This document shows, one piece after another, positions 18,557-27,623 of a stretch of 64,000 bases of DNA; the first letter of the stretch is position 1; each line of letters opens with the position of its first letter. The translations under genes were made by a program, and so were the position numbers. Below the pieces are notes generated by a model. The model had not been told where the DNA came from. It searched no databases and was given only the letters and a program-made list of their open reading frames with translations. Origin of the DNA: Lepidostoma basale (taxonomy: Eukaryota; Arthropoda; Insecta; Trichoptera; Lepidostomatidae). The stretch covers positions 620,001-684,000 of the forward strand of contig JAHDVF020000101.1 in assembly GCA_022606425.2 (NCBI GenBank), read 5' to 3'.

Positions 18557-18832
18557 CTTCTGCTTATTCTTAGAGTATCACTTTTGTACTATTTCAAGAG
18601 GTATTGACCTCCTGCGAAGTCGATTCCCAGCTGTTGATCCATTTTTTTGGTGGTCTGCCCCAGGGTCGTCTTGCATGCGGTTGGCTGTGCAATAAAATGT
18701 GTGGGAGTCTATTTAGTTTCATTCTCCTCACATGTGCATACCAATATCTTCTCCTTTGCCTCATCCACCTAACGACATCTTCGGCCTCGCATATTTCCTA
18801 TCCATTTAGGCAATGGTATATGTAATGCTGTC
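18557..18832 (-). mobile_element. LINE-C copy
   Basis: The minus strand carries a decayed RT tail. Shared blocks (GATTCCCAGCTGT.GATCC, GG.GGTCTGCC) recur at 21,560-21,960 and 62,730-62,840. The conceptual PPGRPPKRW-like segment supports a non-LTR element. Confidence 0.5.
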
Positions 18833-18834
18833 CA

Positions 18835-18925
18835 ACAATGTTTTCATTAGACGTAAGAGGACTAGCCACAAGAGCTGAACCTGTGTAAGCCAAAAGATCC
18901 AAGTCCAAGATATTATAAAGGTTTT
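18835..18925 (-). mobile_element. LINE-D 3' end scrap
   Basis: The last 80 bases of the D 3' UTR (ACGTAAGAGGACTAGCCACA, AGAGCTGAACCTGTGTAAGC, CAAGTCCAAG) are present in the strand sense of the element. Confidence 0.55.
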
Positions 18926-18964
18926 ACCAGCCGGCAGAAGGCAAGCTATCCGCTCAGCCACCTA

Positions 18965-19330
18965 GCTATTGAAACTTCTCCGGCGCTACAACCCTTGGTG
19001 GGTCTTAGCCTTCTCCAAGAACGTCTCTATCCCGTCCTGTCTCTGTACCATCCAACCATCGCAGTCTCGGCCTACCGACACTTCTTCGCCCTACTGGATT
19101 ATCATACAACACTCTTTTGGGGAGCTCCAGATCCCCAATGCGGTGCAAATGCCCTAGCCAGCGCAGTCTGTTAATCTTTATAAACTTGACCACGCTGACG
19201 TCCTGGTATAGATCGTAGAGCTCTGTGTTGTATCTCCTTCTCCACGTCTAACCATCCTTAATGGGTCCGAAGATTCTGCGGATAAACTTCCATTCGAAGC
19301 AGTTCATCTTTATTTCATCAATCTATTCAA
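18965..19330 (-). mobile_element. LINE-F, RTE-like post-RT region
   Basis: The minus strand matches the open copy at 50,097-50,440: WKLIRRIFGPIK, YNTELYDLYQDVSVVKFIKI, NRLRWLGHLHRIGDLELPKR, GRPRLRWLDG and then the C-terminus. A terminal GGCGCTACAACCC-type UTR is kept but the GAA tail is missing. Confidence 0.7.
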
Positions 19331-19940
19331 ATCAAATCAAATCAGTTTATTTCATCAATAGACATAACAAAATAAATTTTTAAGGCATCTATTCAGAACA
19401 GGTAAAATAATATATTGAGTATAGTATACTACCAGAAACGCATGAGAGATGGTTCAACATTAGGAAGACAGGATACTCTCCAGAATTAAGAGTATTTGCC
19501 TTCTTAACGTACTTTCACTAATATAAAAGACGTCGATCTCCGAGGAGACCGCGTTCAGCAGATTAATTGCTTTTCCCACCAGTGTCACCAGAGGCAGGTT
19601 GATTCTGGCGGCTGGTAGGTAAAACAATCTATGCTGTCGCTGTCGGAGATATCTATCAGGGACAAAAAGCCGAACACCCTCCAGCAAGGCCGAGTTCTCG
19701 AAACATCCCCCGAGTAATCTAAAGAAATGGGTTATGAGATGCCTATCTCTTCGAAGCTGCAGAGAGTTAGCCCCAAGCATTCCCAAAAGAAATGCTGTGG
19801 GATAGAGCCACGGATAGCTACCATACAGAGATACCTCAGAAATTTTTTCTGAACCCTCTCCAGCATAACGGAATATCTCGCCTCGTTAGGACTCCATATC
19901 ACAGAACCACTTTTGATTCTGCTCTGAACCTATTGAAACT
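19331..19940 (-). mobile_element. LINE-B2 (Jockey-like) copy
   Basis: The minus-strand frame 19460-19786 reads MGMLGANSLQLRRDRHLITH, NSALLEGVRLFVPDRYLRQR and RINLPLVTLVGKAINLLNAV, followed by a 3' UTR and a TTTGATTTGATTTGA tail at 19,331. The upstream part continues in another frame to VIWSPNEARYSVMLERVQKK. A close relative is at 51,110-51,750. Confidence 0.8.
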
Positions 19941-19944
19941 AGTG

Positions 19945-20555
19945 GGGAAATTTTCACATACGCAATGGTGAAAAGTTAAAAGTTGTTTTCTAGAAATTGG
20001 CTGGCTATTGCCTTTTCTTACTTTGACTATGGACAACTCTTGGGGGGTACTATAATCCTGCAAAATCCCTTTCTTATGTCGTGCCCTCTTCTTGTTAGTG
20101 TAGATAATAAGCTATTTGGATTTGAGATAAAAAATACATTACGAGCTGTCTATCTTGCCTTGCTACTCGTACCGTCCAGAAAGTAAACAACGCGATGTTT
20201 AGTTGGCGGTGGGCAGATGCTGTGGATATACTCGTATTGTAAGTAGTGTGTGTCACAATGGCGAGAACAATCTCATTCCGTTCCCAGCGGCTGTTTGCGC
20301 GTGCTTACCATCCAGTCCGCCCTGGCTAGGAGCGGCCGCGGTAGTAAACAGTCAACTTTAATAATAAAATATAATAAACAGCGCACCTAACACCGGCCGA
20401 ACAATAGCCGAGTGTTTACCAAAACACGGCCAATAATATGGGACGTGTGCAAAGCTAAGAGCAGCCGGTCGGCCCGCGATGCTGGTCGGCTCGGACTGAC
20501 ACCAGGCGAGATTCCGGACTATGCTGCTCGTAGCTATCCGTGGCTCTTCGTTGGG
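19945..20555. other. Unassigned, GC-richer right half
   Basis: 20,190-20,540 has raised GC and CpG (GGAGCGGCCGCGG, GCTGGTCGGCTCGG). There is no clear splice-bounded exon. It could be unique host DNA or a worn transposon 5' end. Confidence 0.3.
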
Positions 20556-21345
20556 GACCAACTCACTGCAACTTCAGCTCACTAGGTTTCTCATGACCCA
20601 TTTCTTTAGATTCTTCTTCCTCAGCCTATTCCCGTCCACTCCTGGACACAGGCCTCCTCCATTCGCTTCCATGTCACTATGTCCTATGCAGACTGCATCC
20701 AGGTTATTCCGACGTGTCTGTTCAGATCATCCTTCCGCCGTAGTTGCGGTCGCCCTGCACTTCTCTTTGCCGTCCACGGTCTCCAAGTCAGCAGTCTTCT
20801 TGTCCACTTTTCATCTGAGCTTCTGGCTACGTGACCTGCCTATTTCCATTTTAGAGTCGCCACCCGGTGGATTATGTCAGTGACCTTTGTTTTTTCTCTC
20901 ACCGTATCGTTTCTGACTCTATCTCTTAAGACTTATTCCTAACATGGCTCTTTCCATGGCTCTTTGGGTCACTCGTAGTTTCTCGGCACTTTGTTTGGAC
21001 AATGCAACAGTTTCTTTAGATTAATCAGGGGATATATCGAGAACTCGACCGTGCTGGAGGGTGTTGGTCTTTTTGTTACTGATAGATATCTCCGACAACG
21101 CCAGCATAGATTGTTTTATACCCATAATATAGCAATCAGTCTACTGAACATGCTTTCCTCGGAAATTGACATCTTTCGTATTAGTGAAAGTAAGTTCAGA
21201 AGATAAATAGTCTTAAGTTTAGAGAAAATATTGTCTTTCTTAATATGAACTCAAGCATTACTGATATAATTCCTGTTCTAAAATATATGCATTAATCTGT
21301 AAATAACGTTTTTAATGTTTTTTGAGAAAAATAAACTATTTTGAT
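20556..21345 (+). mobile_element. LINE-B2 copy split by LINE-G
   Basis: The left piece (20,556-20,612) reads GTNSLQLQLTRFLMTHFFR. The right piece (from 21,011) resumes FFRLIRGYIENSTVLEGVGL, FVTDRYLRQRQHRLFY and LLNMLSSEIDIFRISESK, then the UTR and a TTTTGATTTGAT tail. The same 12 bases flank the insertion. Confidence 0.85.
20613..21010 (-). mobile_element. LINE-G inserted in LINE-B2, with 12-bp TSD
   Basis: A 398-bp minus-strand LINE-G fragment ends (3' side) in CTGAGGAAGAAG. It is flanked by TTTCTTTAGATT at 20,601-20,612 and 21,011-21,022. The coding part corresponds to VREKTKVTDIIHRVATLKW-type sequence upstream and an AT..NRLRKK-like UTR. It is 5'-truncated. Confidence 0.85.
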
Positions 21346-21558
21346 TTGATAACCGAACTCTAGAACCGCTGAACTCCATCATTCCGTACATAATCCTAGA
21401 TTTATTCTAACCGTAATAGGACTAGACCAACCATCGTGGATAGGGTTTTTCTCTTAAACTGGATTCCGCCCTTTTCTGATCTCCGAAATAATTTAGTTAA
21501 AGGGGTAAACATCCTGTTTACTGCACCCTTATTCAATGGCAGAGAACCTCTTTATCTT
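21346..21558. other. Unassigned spacer
   Basis: No recognised element and no ORF. Confidence 0.3.
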
Positions 21559-21559
21559 A

Positions 21560-21960
21560 TTCAGCTTCTGCTTCTTCTTTTGAGACACTTGATCTGTTCC
21601 TATTGTTAGGCTGGCTACCCTTGGGAAGTAGACTCTCAGCTATCCTTCCATCTTTTTGATGGTCTTCCGGGGGGACGGTAACCAAGAGGAATCTGATGCA
21701 TTACAACTTGTGGATTCTGGAGGGATCCATCCTCTGCATTAGCGCGTGCCAGTGTGTTCTGTGTTGTCTGGCCCATCTGACAATATCTCTCACCTTGCAG
21801 ATTTCACGGAGTCTTGCCTGCTATTGTCCTCAGTGTCCTCATCTCTGCCACCAGCACATTTGCCTTCGTTCTTGTGGTACCCGTTCTGGTCTCAATGCCA
21901 TATGTCAAAACAGTATACCTTATCAATCGTCTTTATACCATATATGTAGCTCCCCGATAT
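21560..21960 (-). mobile_element. LINE-C copy
   Basis: This is a better preserved relative of 18,557-18,832, with GACTCTCAGCTATCCTTCCA, TCTTTTTGATGGTCTTCCG and CAGTGTGTTCTGTGTTGTC. The minus-strand reading includes IVRWARQHRTHWHA and PPGRPSKRWKDS, a non-LTR C-terminal pattern. Confidence 0.55.
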
Positions 21961-21964
21961 CAGA

Positions 21965-22255
21965 TTAAGTTTCAGTTAGTAACCTAGAGTGGCAAAATTG
22001 AAATGGCAATGGGCTGGACACTTGGCTAGACAGTGTGGCAACAGATGGGCACCCAGGATACATAATTGGAGACCATGGGCAAATAGGCGAAGTGTCGGAA
22101 GGCCACCGATGAGATGGACCGACGATATTATCAAAAGGGTTGGAAAATCTTAAATACAAAGGGGGCAGGATAGAGACGAGTGGAAGAAATTGGAAGATGC
22201 CTATATCCAGCAGTGGAGGGAAGAAGGCTAGCAAAGAAGAAAAAGAAGAAGCAGT
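21965..22255 (+). mobile_element. LINE-G 3' end
   Basis: Reads VAKLKWQWAGHLARQ, PRIHNWRPWANRRSVGRPPM, RWTDDIIKRVG, then RDEWKKLEDAYIQQWREEG, a stop and a GAAGAAAAAGAAGAAG tail. It has two small frameshifts. Confidence 0.7.
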
Positions 22256-22419
22256 AACCTAGAGCCTAACAGATAATATACTAAATACGAGTACAAGAGG
22301 CGAGATCATAATTTCAATATTTAAAATTTTTAAATTATAATTAATATTTAATCTTGCTGTAATTTGTTAATTATTTATAGAACTCGAACTTTTAATTTGA
22401 ACCTTCTAATGTGAATTAG

Positions 22420-22740
22420 ATAATCCGTGTCAAACTTCGTTCCGTAACTTCCGTCAAGTAAAAAAAGAGATTTCAGTAAAATCATTTAATTATCTGATAC
22501 GCAATACTTAGTAATTCAAAAGTTCGTCTTACAATTATTATATAATAAAAAAGAATGTGGGAACCCGACTGAAGGAATTGCTCTCCAATGGGTATGAAGA
22601 ATGTAGGTCGCTTTAAAGGGCTTTCTCACGCCCTCAGCAGCGTCTCGCGCCCCCTCATAAGGGACGATCGCTCGGAGGGGGTGGCGCTGGTTAAGGGATG
22701 CTACATCGCTCAACAGCAAAACACCCCGTCACTGTTTCAT
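22420..22740. other. HH1 tail scrap and GC-rich patch
   Basis: At 22,440-22,510 the block AGATTTCAGTAAAATCATTT matches the outer end of HH1 tails. At 22,600-22,730 there is a GC-rich patch (CCCCTCATAAGGGACGATCG) resembling 4,980-5,100. No ribozyme core or gene is visible. Confidence 0.35.
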
Positions 22741-22854
22741 GCGCAATGTTCGGATATTCGAAAATAGTATATTTTTCAGTATTGTGGAAAATAAAAAAAA
22801 AGTATAATATATAAATAAGCTATTATACCAATTTAATGATCTCATAGACGCTGG

Positions 22855-23055
22855 CAATATTATAAATATTGCCAACGCATAAGAAAGTTTTATTATTTTT
22901 ATGCGAATAACATGTTTCGCCTATCTAAGGCTACATTTGAGATGATGGCCTTAGATAGGCGAAACATGTCATTCCCATAAACTATAATAAATCTAGTATA
23001 AAACAGACGTTTTCATTCGTATTAATGATTTAATATGGAATTTTACATCATCGTT
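22855..23055. repeat. HH2 head-to-head foldback
   Basis: Arms around ATGTTTCGCCTATCTAAGG and CCTTAGATAGGCGAAACAT meet near 22,935. The right arm continues through CATTCCCATAAACTATAATA to TTTTCATTCGTATTAATGAT and TTTTACATCATCGTTCG. The left arm's tail is replaced by another inverted block (TTGCCAACGC). Confidence 0.65.
22935..22975 (+). ncRNA. Hammerhead-like motif, HH2 (box altered)
   Basis: Stem II GCCU/AGGC (22948-22951, 22957-22960), GAAA (22961-22964), CATG (22965-22968) and UC are intact. The box region reads UUGAGAUGAUG, so the UUGAUAA box of the family is disrupted by an insertion. Confidence 0.35.
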
Positions 23056-23074
23056 CGAGAAAAAATAAATTAAT

Positions 23075-23605
23075 TAACTAACTAACAAACTAACCATCAC
23101 GCAATTTCCCCGGAGGGTTAGGCAGAAAGGATGGATCGCCACAATGCTCTGTTCTGGCATACCTCTCGGGCTTCCTCTAAATTCATACATCGTACCATGC
23201 ACGCACGTCGATTATTCCGACTTCGAATGTGGCCAACTTTTAGTAATTGATTAATTTGGTCATGCCATGTTTTCCTCGGTCTTCCTCGGCATCGTTTTCT
23301 ACTCGCGCTGCTTGTATACAACTTTATTCCGACTTCGAATGTGGCCGCCTTTTAGTAATTGATTAATTTGGTCATGCCATGTTTTCCTCGGTCTTCCTCG
23401 GCTTCGTTTTCTACTCGCGCTGCTTGTATACAACTTTTTAACCATTCTACTCTCATCCATTCGTTCCATATGTCCAAACCATCTCAGGGATCCTTTTTTA
23501 ATTTTATCCATGATGCAGTCATCTGCCTTACATTTCTTTCTTATTTCATCGTTCGGTATTCTATCATACGACGTTTTCACGCACATTCTTCTTAGTGATC
23601 TAAAT
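23075..23605 (-). mobile_element. LINE-A3 copy with internal tandem duplication
   Basis: The minus strand covers KTSYDRIPNDEIRKKCKADD, RWFGHMERMDESRMVKKLYT, RGRPRKTWHDQINQLLKGGH and, after the duplication, NNRRACMVRCMNLEEAREVC and LWRSILSA. The tail is TTAG type. A 112-bp segment is repeated in direct tandem (23,214-23,325 and 23,326-23,437). Confidence 0.8.
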
Positions 23606-24004
23606 AATTAGTTTTGATTTCTAAATCAGATTCATACGCCTTACACAAAGTGAAAAAATGAAAACTGTGCGCTATTATTAAAGTTGTTAAAGCTATTTTA
23701 TAAAGCAAAGTACAGGGAGGTTATAATGTACACTACCAAGTTAACGTGGAAATATTTTTTTTAGCTTGAGAAAAAAAAATTCGAAATGGTATATGGAATA
23801 AAGTAAAGTTGAAGCGGCAATCCGTACAATGAGTAAGAGAGAAATAAACATTATTTTACGATGCAGAATCAATAATTCCAATCTATGATAAGGAAGACGA
23901 AAAACATAGCAAGTCTAAGAATCCGAGAAAATTGTTTTCATATTAGAATCTACTTATGTAGTAGTACTACGTACGAAGGTATATCCAAAAGTTTGGGGAA
24001 CGTA
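23606..24004. other. Nothing recognised
   Basis: AT-rich, no ORF and no matched repeat. Confidence 0.3.
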
Positions 24005-24050
24005 ATAGAAGATACTTAGGAAATTAAAAATAACTTTGTTTAATCCACTA

Positions 24051-24475
24051 TGCAGTAGAAATGAGATCTCTTAGACGATTGTGTGGATACTCTGTGTATG
24101 ATAGATTGTCGAATGAAAATATAAGCAATGAATGCGGTGCGAATGATGGTGTCATGAACAAAATAATGAAAGGATCATTAAGATGGTTTGGACATATGCA
24201 AAGAATGAATGAAGAATGAATGGTAAAAAAATGATATGTTAATGATGTGAATGGAACCAGAAATAGAGGAAGATCGAGGAAAACGTGGCACGATAAAATA
24301 AATCAAATATTGAATGTCGGCCATGTGAGGAGTCAGAGAAATCGCCGCGCGTGCATGACACGATGTATGAATGTTGAAGAAGCGAGAGAAATATGTCAGG
24401 AAAGAAAAGTGTGGCAGTCCATTATTTCTGCCTACCCCTTCGGGAAGACGGCGTGATGGTTAGTTAGATAGTTAG
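24051..24475 (+). mobile_element. LINE-A1 insertion with 11-bp TSD
   Basis: TTAATCCACTA flanks the insert at 24,040-24,050 and 24,476-24,486. The insert starts inside NAVEMRSLRRLCGYSVYDRL, includes KGSLRWFGHMQRM and the open end NRRACMTRCMNVEEAREICQ, ERKVWQSIISAYPFGKTA, and finishes with TGATGGTTAGTTAGATAGTT. It defines the true A1 3' end as the TTAG tail. Confidence 0.9.
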
Positions 24476-24509
24476 TTAATCCACTAATTATTAAAAAAAT
24501 ATATATAAA

Positions 24510-24548
24510 ACACGACATGTTTCGGGGGTAACCTCCATCTTCAGGTGT
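24510..24548 (-). ncRNA. Hammerhead-like motif, HH3 (best stem I)
   Basis: Minus strand: ACAC (24548-24545), CUGAAGA (24544-24538), extra U, stem II GGAGG/CCCCC with one A-C mismatch, GAAA (24523-24520), CATG (24519-24516), UC (24515-24514), GUGU (24513-24510). ACAC/GUGU gives four Watson-Crick pairs. All core bases are present. Confidence 0.65.
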
Positions 24549-24959
24549 AAAAATATAATAAAAACTAAACAAAGAAAGACCAATATAAAAACGCATTTAA
24601 AATTCGATACAATAATTCAAATTTAAAAATTAACCAAGGCTATTTGTTATAAGTACTATTAATATTTTTTTTTAACAATAAGAGCTAACGAATAATATTA
24701 ACTAATAATAATAATACATGATGATTAGGGTGTCCCTTATTTTTCAAAGTTTTAATTTTACAATGCATAGGCTATTGTTTTATTTATTTGGGCCTAAAAC
24801 GTCCGAAAACATTTTTTTTCCTTATTCGTAACAGTGCAACCTGTGGTGCCGACTTGCGCGCAAAAATGTCCCATACAAATTGCGTCACAGGAGCGGCGCG
24901 TTGTTGTTGTTATTATCATTTAGTCTCGGCTTGTCGGGTAGTAAGCACGGATTGTTTTA

Positions 24960-25305
24960 TATTTCGAAGATGTCAGTGGAACTAAGAAGCAATAAAAAAA
25001 GTATTTTCTGGGTTGGTGAAGTAAATCACCAAATAACAGGTGTAAACTACCATCTAATCGTCAAGTTCTCGCAGTTTTAATTTTCAACATACGTGAAGTT
25101 AATTTGACTGTTAATGAAAGCGCAAATCTTGTCATTCTGGAGTGCTAGAATACCTACCAGAGCTGTTCTTAATTATGTTAAGAAGTTAATGGATCAGGTC
25201 TGACGAGAACTGTAAAAAAAAGCAAGAAGATTCAGGACTTACATTGAATTAGATAATTTATTCGATATTGCACACGCCGATGCTTACGATGGTTTTTAAT
25301 ACATC
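24960..25305 (+). pseudogene. Decayed ORF of an unnamed insect repeat-borne protein
   Basis: Starts at MSVELRSNKKSIFWVGEVNH (24,970), shifts frame at 25,040 to CKLPSNRQVLAVLIFNIREV and NLTVNESANLVILEC, and after stops ends with RTYIELDNLFDIAHADAYDG. I recall KLPS.RQVLAV and FDIAHADA together in many uncharacterised arthropod proteins from repeated loci, but I know no function. At least two frameshifts or stops make it dead. GC-richer sequence just upstream (24,830-24,960) could be its old promoter. Confidence 0.5.
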
Positions 25306-25600
25306 TATACATGATTCATCGATTGCAGGTAGTAACAGTTAACCTAAGTATTATACAATATAAAAATGCGAATAGTTAGTTTACATAATACAATTAATAT
25401 TAAAAAATAAACAGTGACAGAAGCTTGAGTTTATAAATACAATATTTTCAACAATCTTCGTCACCAAACATAAAACACACCCATAGAATCGCCTTCTTCT
25501 CCTTGTTGTACTTACATATAATATTATAGATAACATCAAAGGAAAAAGTGTCATTCCTACGATACATGTAAATATAATATAATAGAAACTTCACATTGAC
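25306..25600. other. AT-rich spacer
   Basis: No gene or recognised repeat. Confidence 0.3.
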
Positions 25601-25835
25601 ACGAAGAAGAAGAAGAATACAAATGCATTTTAACAGATTTTCAAGAACAAAGCATTTTCACAAGAGTTTTGAACTTTTTACAAACATGTTTCGTACCGTA
25701 GACGTCCTTCCTAGGTGTAAAGTTAGTCTAAGTAAAAATAAACAAAGGAAGGATGCTTGCAGTCCGAAATATGTTTGTGAAAAGTCCAAAAATTGATGTT
25801 ATTCAAAAGTGATTCACATGTGAATCCACAACACA
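25600..25835. repeat. Possible decayed ribozyme foldback
   Basis: TTTTTACAAACATGTTTCG (about 25,676) and CGAAATATGTTTGTGAAAAG (about 25,767) are inverted relatives. The CGAAACATGTTTGT core in reverse resembles the ribozyme repeats, but no intact box is present. It may be related to the foldback at 3,585-3,780. Confidence 0.35.
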
Positions 25836-25864
25836 AAGTGAAGGCTAATAAATAACAAAAAAAT

Positions 25865-25910
25865 ATACAGGGTGTCCCAGACGTCGACGTCAACCCGGAA
25901 ATAGATGATA
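25865..25910. other. DNA transposon terminus-like sequence
   Basis: ATACAGGGTGTCCCAGACG is typical of termini seen at the ends of mariner-like and similar insect DNA transposons. I cannot find the partner end, so only the terminus is noted. Confidence 0.3.
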
Positions 25911-26037
25911 GGGCAAGTCATGCTGGTTATGAGAAAAATGTTTAAAAAAATTAAGTTTTATAACACAGAAAAATGGTTTAAAAAATCTAAGTTTTATAAC
26001 ACAAATAACACCATCTTTTATAATACGCTTCTTGAGA

Positions 26038-26080
26038 ATGTCGCGACAGCTGTTGCGCAAACCGAAGTTGGCATTACAAA
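26038..26080 (-). ncRNA. Hammerhead-like remnant, HH4
   Basis: The minus strand keeps CAGCUG-UC-GCGACA and part of stem II (GCCAA and UUUGC), but GAAA is changed to GCAA and the CUGAUGA box is deleted down to AAUGCC. It is an inverted partner of the copy at 26,267. Confidence 0.4.
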
Positions 26081-26193
26081 CAACGTTTCAAATAATCAAA
26101 ACGTCCAAATATTCAATAATGACGCATTTCGAAATTCCATAATGACGAGTTTTTAGAAATTAAAACACTTTTTTTCCACTTTTGAGTTTATTT

Positions 26194-26237
26194 TTCTCGA
26201 CATGATTCGAAGGCTTACAACTTCATCATCGGGAGAA
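26194..26237 (-). ncRNA. Hammerhead-like motif, HH8 (five-pair stem I)
   Basis: Minus strand: UUCUC (26237-26233), box CCGAUGA (26232-26226), extra U, stem II GAAG/CUUC (26224-26221, 26212-26209), GAAU (26208-26205), CATG (26204-26201), UC (26200-26199), GAGAA (26198-26194). Stem I has five perfect pairs. Two core changes (U4 to C and the last A of GAAA to U) suggest it is now inactive. Confidence 0.55.
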
Positions 26238-26266
26238 CGTTATAAACCCAAAGTTATTTGTAACAC

Positions 26267-26306
26267 CTGATGATACCAAAATCGTTTGCCGAAACAGCTG
26301 TCGCGA
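26267..26306 (+). ncRNA. Hammerhead-like motif, HH4
   Basis: Box CUGAUGA (26267-26273), extra U, GAAA (26291-26294), CAGCUG (26295-26300), UC (26301-26302) are intact. Stem II (ACCAA facing UUUGCC) has lost two of its pairs. The unit forms an inverted pair with the remnant at 26,038. Confidence 0.5.
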
Positions 26307-26454
26307 AGTTCTCAATAAGTGTACAATAAAAATTGTGATATTATAACCAGTGGCGACACTCCCACAGAAGCTCAGAAGCCTGGCTTGCCTAAGAAATTTT
26401 GAATCAAAACCCCCAAATCTAAGAAATCGTGGCCCCGTATAAACCAATAACCCG

Positions 26455-26640
26455 TATTCGGCTGGTGGTTTAGGGGATAGAACGCTTGGCTCCTGATCAA
26501 GGAGACTAGGGTTCAAGACTGGACACGACCAGATTCCTTCTTCATAATAATATGAGCTATTTTCTGCTCACATTGAAGATTGTAAAACTAAATTCTAATA
26601 TCATTGTTTTAAATCCTTGGTATTAGTCTTTTTTTAAAAA
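26455..26640 (+). mobile_element. tRNA-derived SINE
   Basis: TGGTGGTTTAGGGG (A-box region) and GGGTTCAAGACTGG (B box) lie about 45 bases apart, with an anticodon-arm-like hairpin (CTTG/CAAG) between. The body continues through GAGCTATTTTCTGCTCACAT. A second copy on the minus strand at 44,068-44,235 shares this body. It is not a functional tRNA. Confidence 0.65.
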
Positions 26641-26647
26641 AAAAACC

Positions 26648-26740
26648 CAACAACTCACCAAATCACCTTCTAACAATGTTCCCATCAAACGTAAGAGGAA
26701 TAGCCACAAGAGCTGAACCTCTGTAAGCTAGAAGAGGTTT
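26648..26740 (-). mobile_element. LINE-D 3' UTR scrap
   Basis: AACAATGTTCCCATCAAACG, then TAAGAGGAATAGCCACAAGA and GCTGAACCTCTGTAAGC, matches the D 3' UTR, located inside the hAT-like element. Confidence 0.6.
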
Positions 26741-26809
26741 TGATTTAAAATTTCTTACGCAAGCCGGGCTTCTGGGCTTCTACGGGAGTACCGCCACTGA
26801 TTAAAACAG

Positions 26810-27385
26810 TATTGTAAATTTAATAGCTAAAATATATATTCTTAAATCTGTCTAAAATTTATACAGAACGCCCTCACTCTGGTTTTTCGTGGAAACGAAT
26901 GGATTGTATAAAATTAAAATATAGAAATTCTTGGATATTTTTGGATAGCACCTCTGTATAAAAGATGGGACTCACCTGTCTTATGGCATAGAGCATTCTC
27001 CGTAGATGTCTTCACTCTCGCTTCGGGGAACTGTCTTTTAACGACCGAATTACGATATTTAATTTAACACATTGTCCATCGCTCTCTGGTAATCACAATC
27101 GTCTAATAACCACCACTAAAATCACCAAAATATAATTGTTGAACATCTTTCGAGGGAGTGCTTCTATCGTCAGTGCTTACCCCGTTCGAGGGTTCGCACA
27201 GCGGTAAATGCAAAGATGTATGGGAAATAAGCAAAATTAATATATTTATCAAATAAAAATAAATGCAAAAAAATAATTATGTTTTATTTATTTTAAATGT
27301 TTGATTATTGTTAATTTTAACGCGATTATATATTATTAAAATATTAAGTATCGTCATCCGTATGTCCAAACCAATATAGTAATTT
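26810..27385. other. Mostly unassigned
   Basis: No ORF. 27,000-27,210 has slightly raised GC. I see no splice-bounded exon and no repeat partner in the window. Confidence 0.3.
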
Positions 27386-27389
27386 TAGA

Positions 27390-27610
27390 TCTAAGCTGAA
27401 AACACTTTATTAATTCGATTTAAAATTGAATATTTTGTTCTATTATACTTTCTAACCGATCGCGAATATCAGATGCAGCTTTCATATTTAGATATTTAGA
27501 TTTTTAGATTTAAAACACTTTTCAATCAGAAAAAGGATGCTTTAAAAGTTAATTTATTGAAAGTTAAGGCGTTAACACTGTGGAATTCCTTTGTAATTAC
27601 ACTGGATTTT
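27390..27610. repeat. Repeat family L copy 2
   Basis: Shares GTTCTATTATACTTTCTAAC, TTTAGATTTTTAGATTTAAA and AACACTGTGGAATTCC (inverted relative to the copy at 6,250). Confidence 0.4.
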
Positions 27611-27623
27611 TCAAAAGAAAACA

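Larger units (their letters stand above)
24005..24720 (-). repeat. HH3 single unit split by LINE-A1
   Basis: The unit starts with ATACTTAGGAAATTAAAAAT and GTTTAATCCACTA, is interrupted at 24,050, and resumes at 24,476 with TTAATCCACTAATTA, the ribozyme (24,510-24,548) and the body to about 24,720. The same body is at 57,725-57,990 and in reverse at 58,560-58,800. Confidence 0.8.
26348..26799. mobile_element. hAT-like non-autonomous element, 452 bp
   Basis: The ends CAGTGGCG and CGCCACTG begin terminal inverted repeats of about 64 bases (the inner part GGCTTGCCTAAGAAATTTTG faces its complement at 26,740). Direct repeats of 8 bases, ATTATAAC (26,340-26,347) and ATTAAAAC (26,800-26,807), match at 7 of 8. 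TIR sequence and 8-bp duplication fit the hAT superfamily. The interior holds a SINE and a LINE-D scrap rather than a transposase. Confidence 0.75.
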
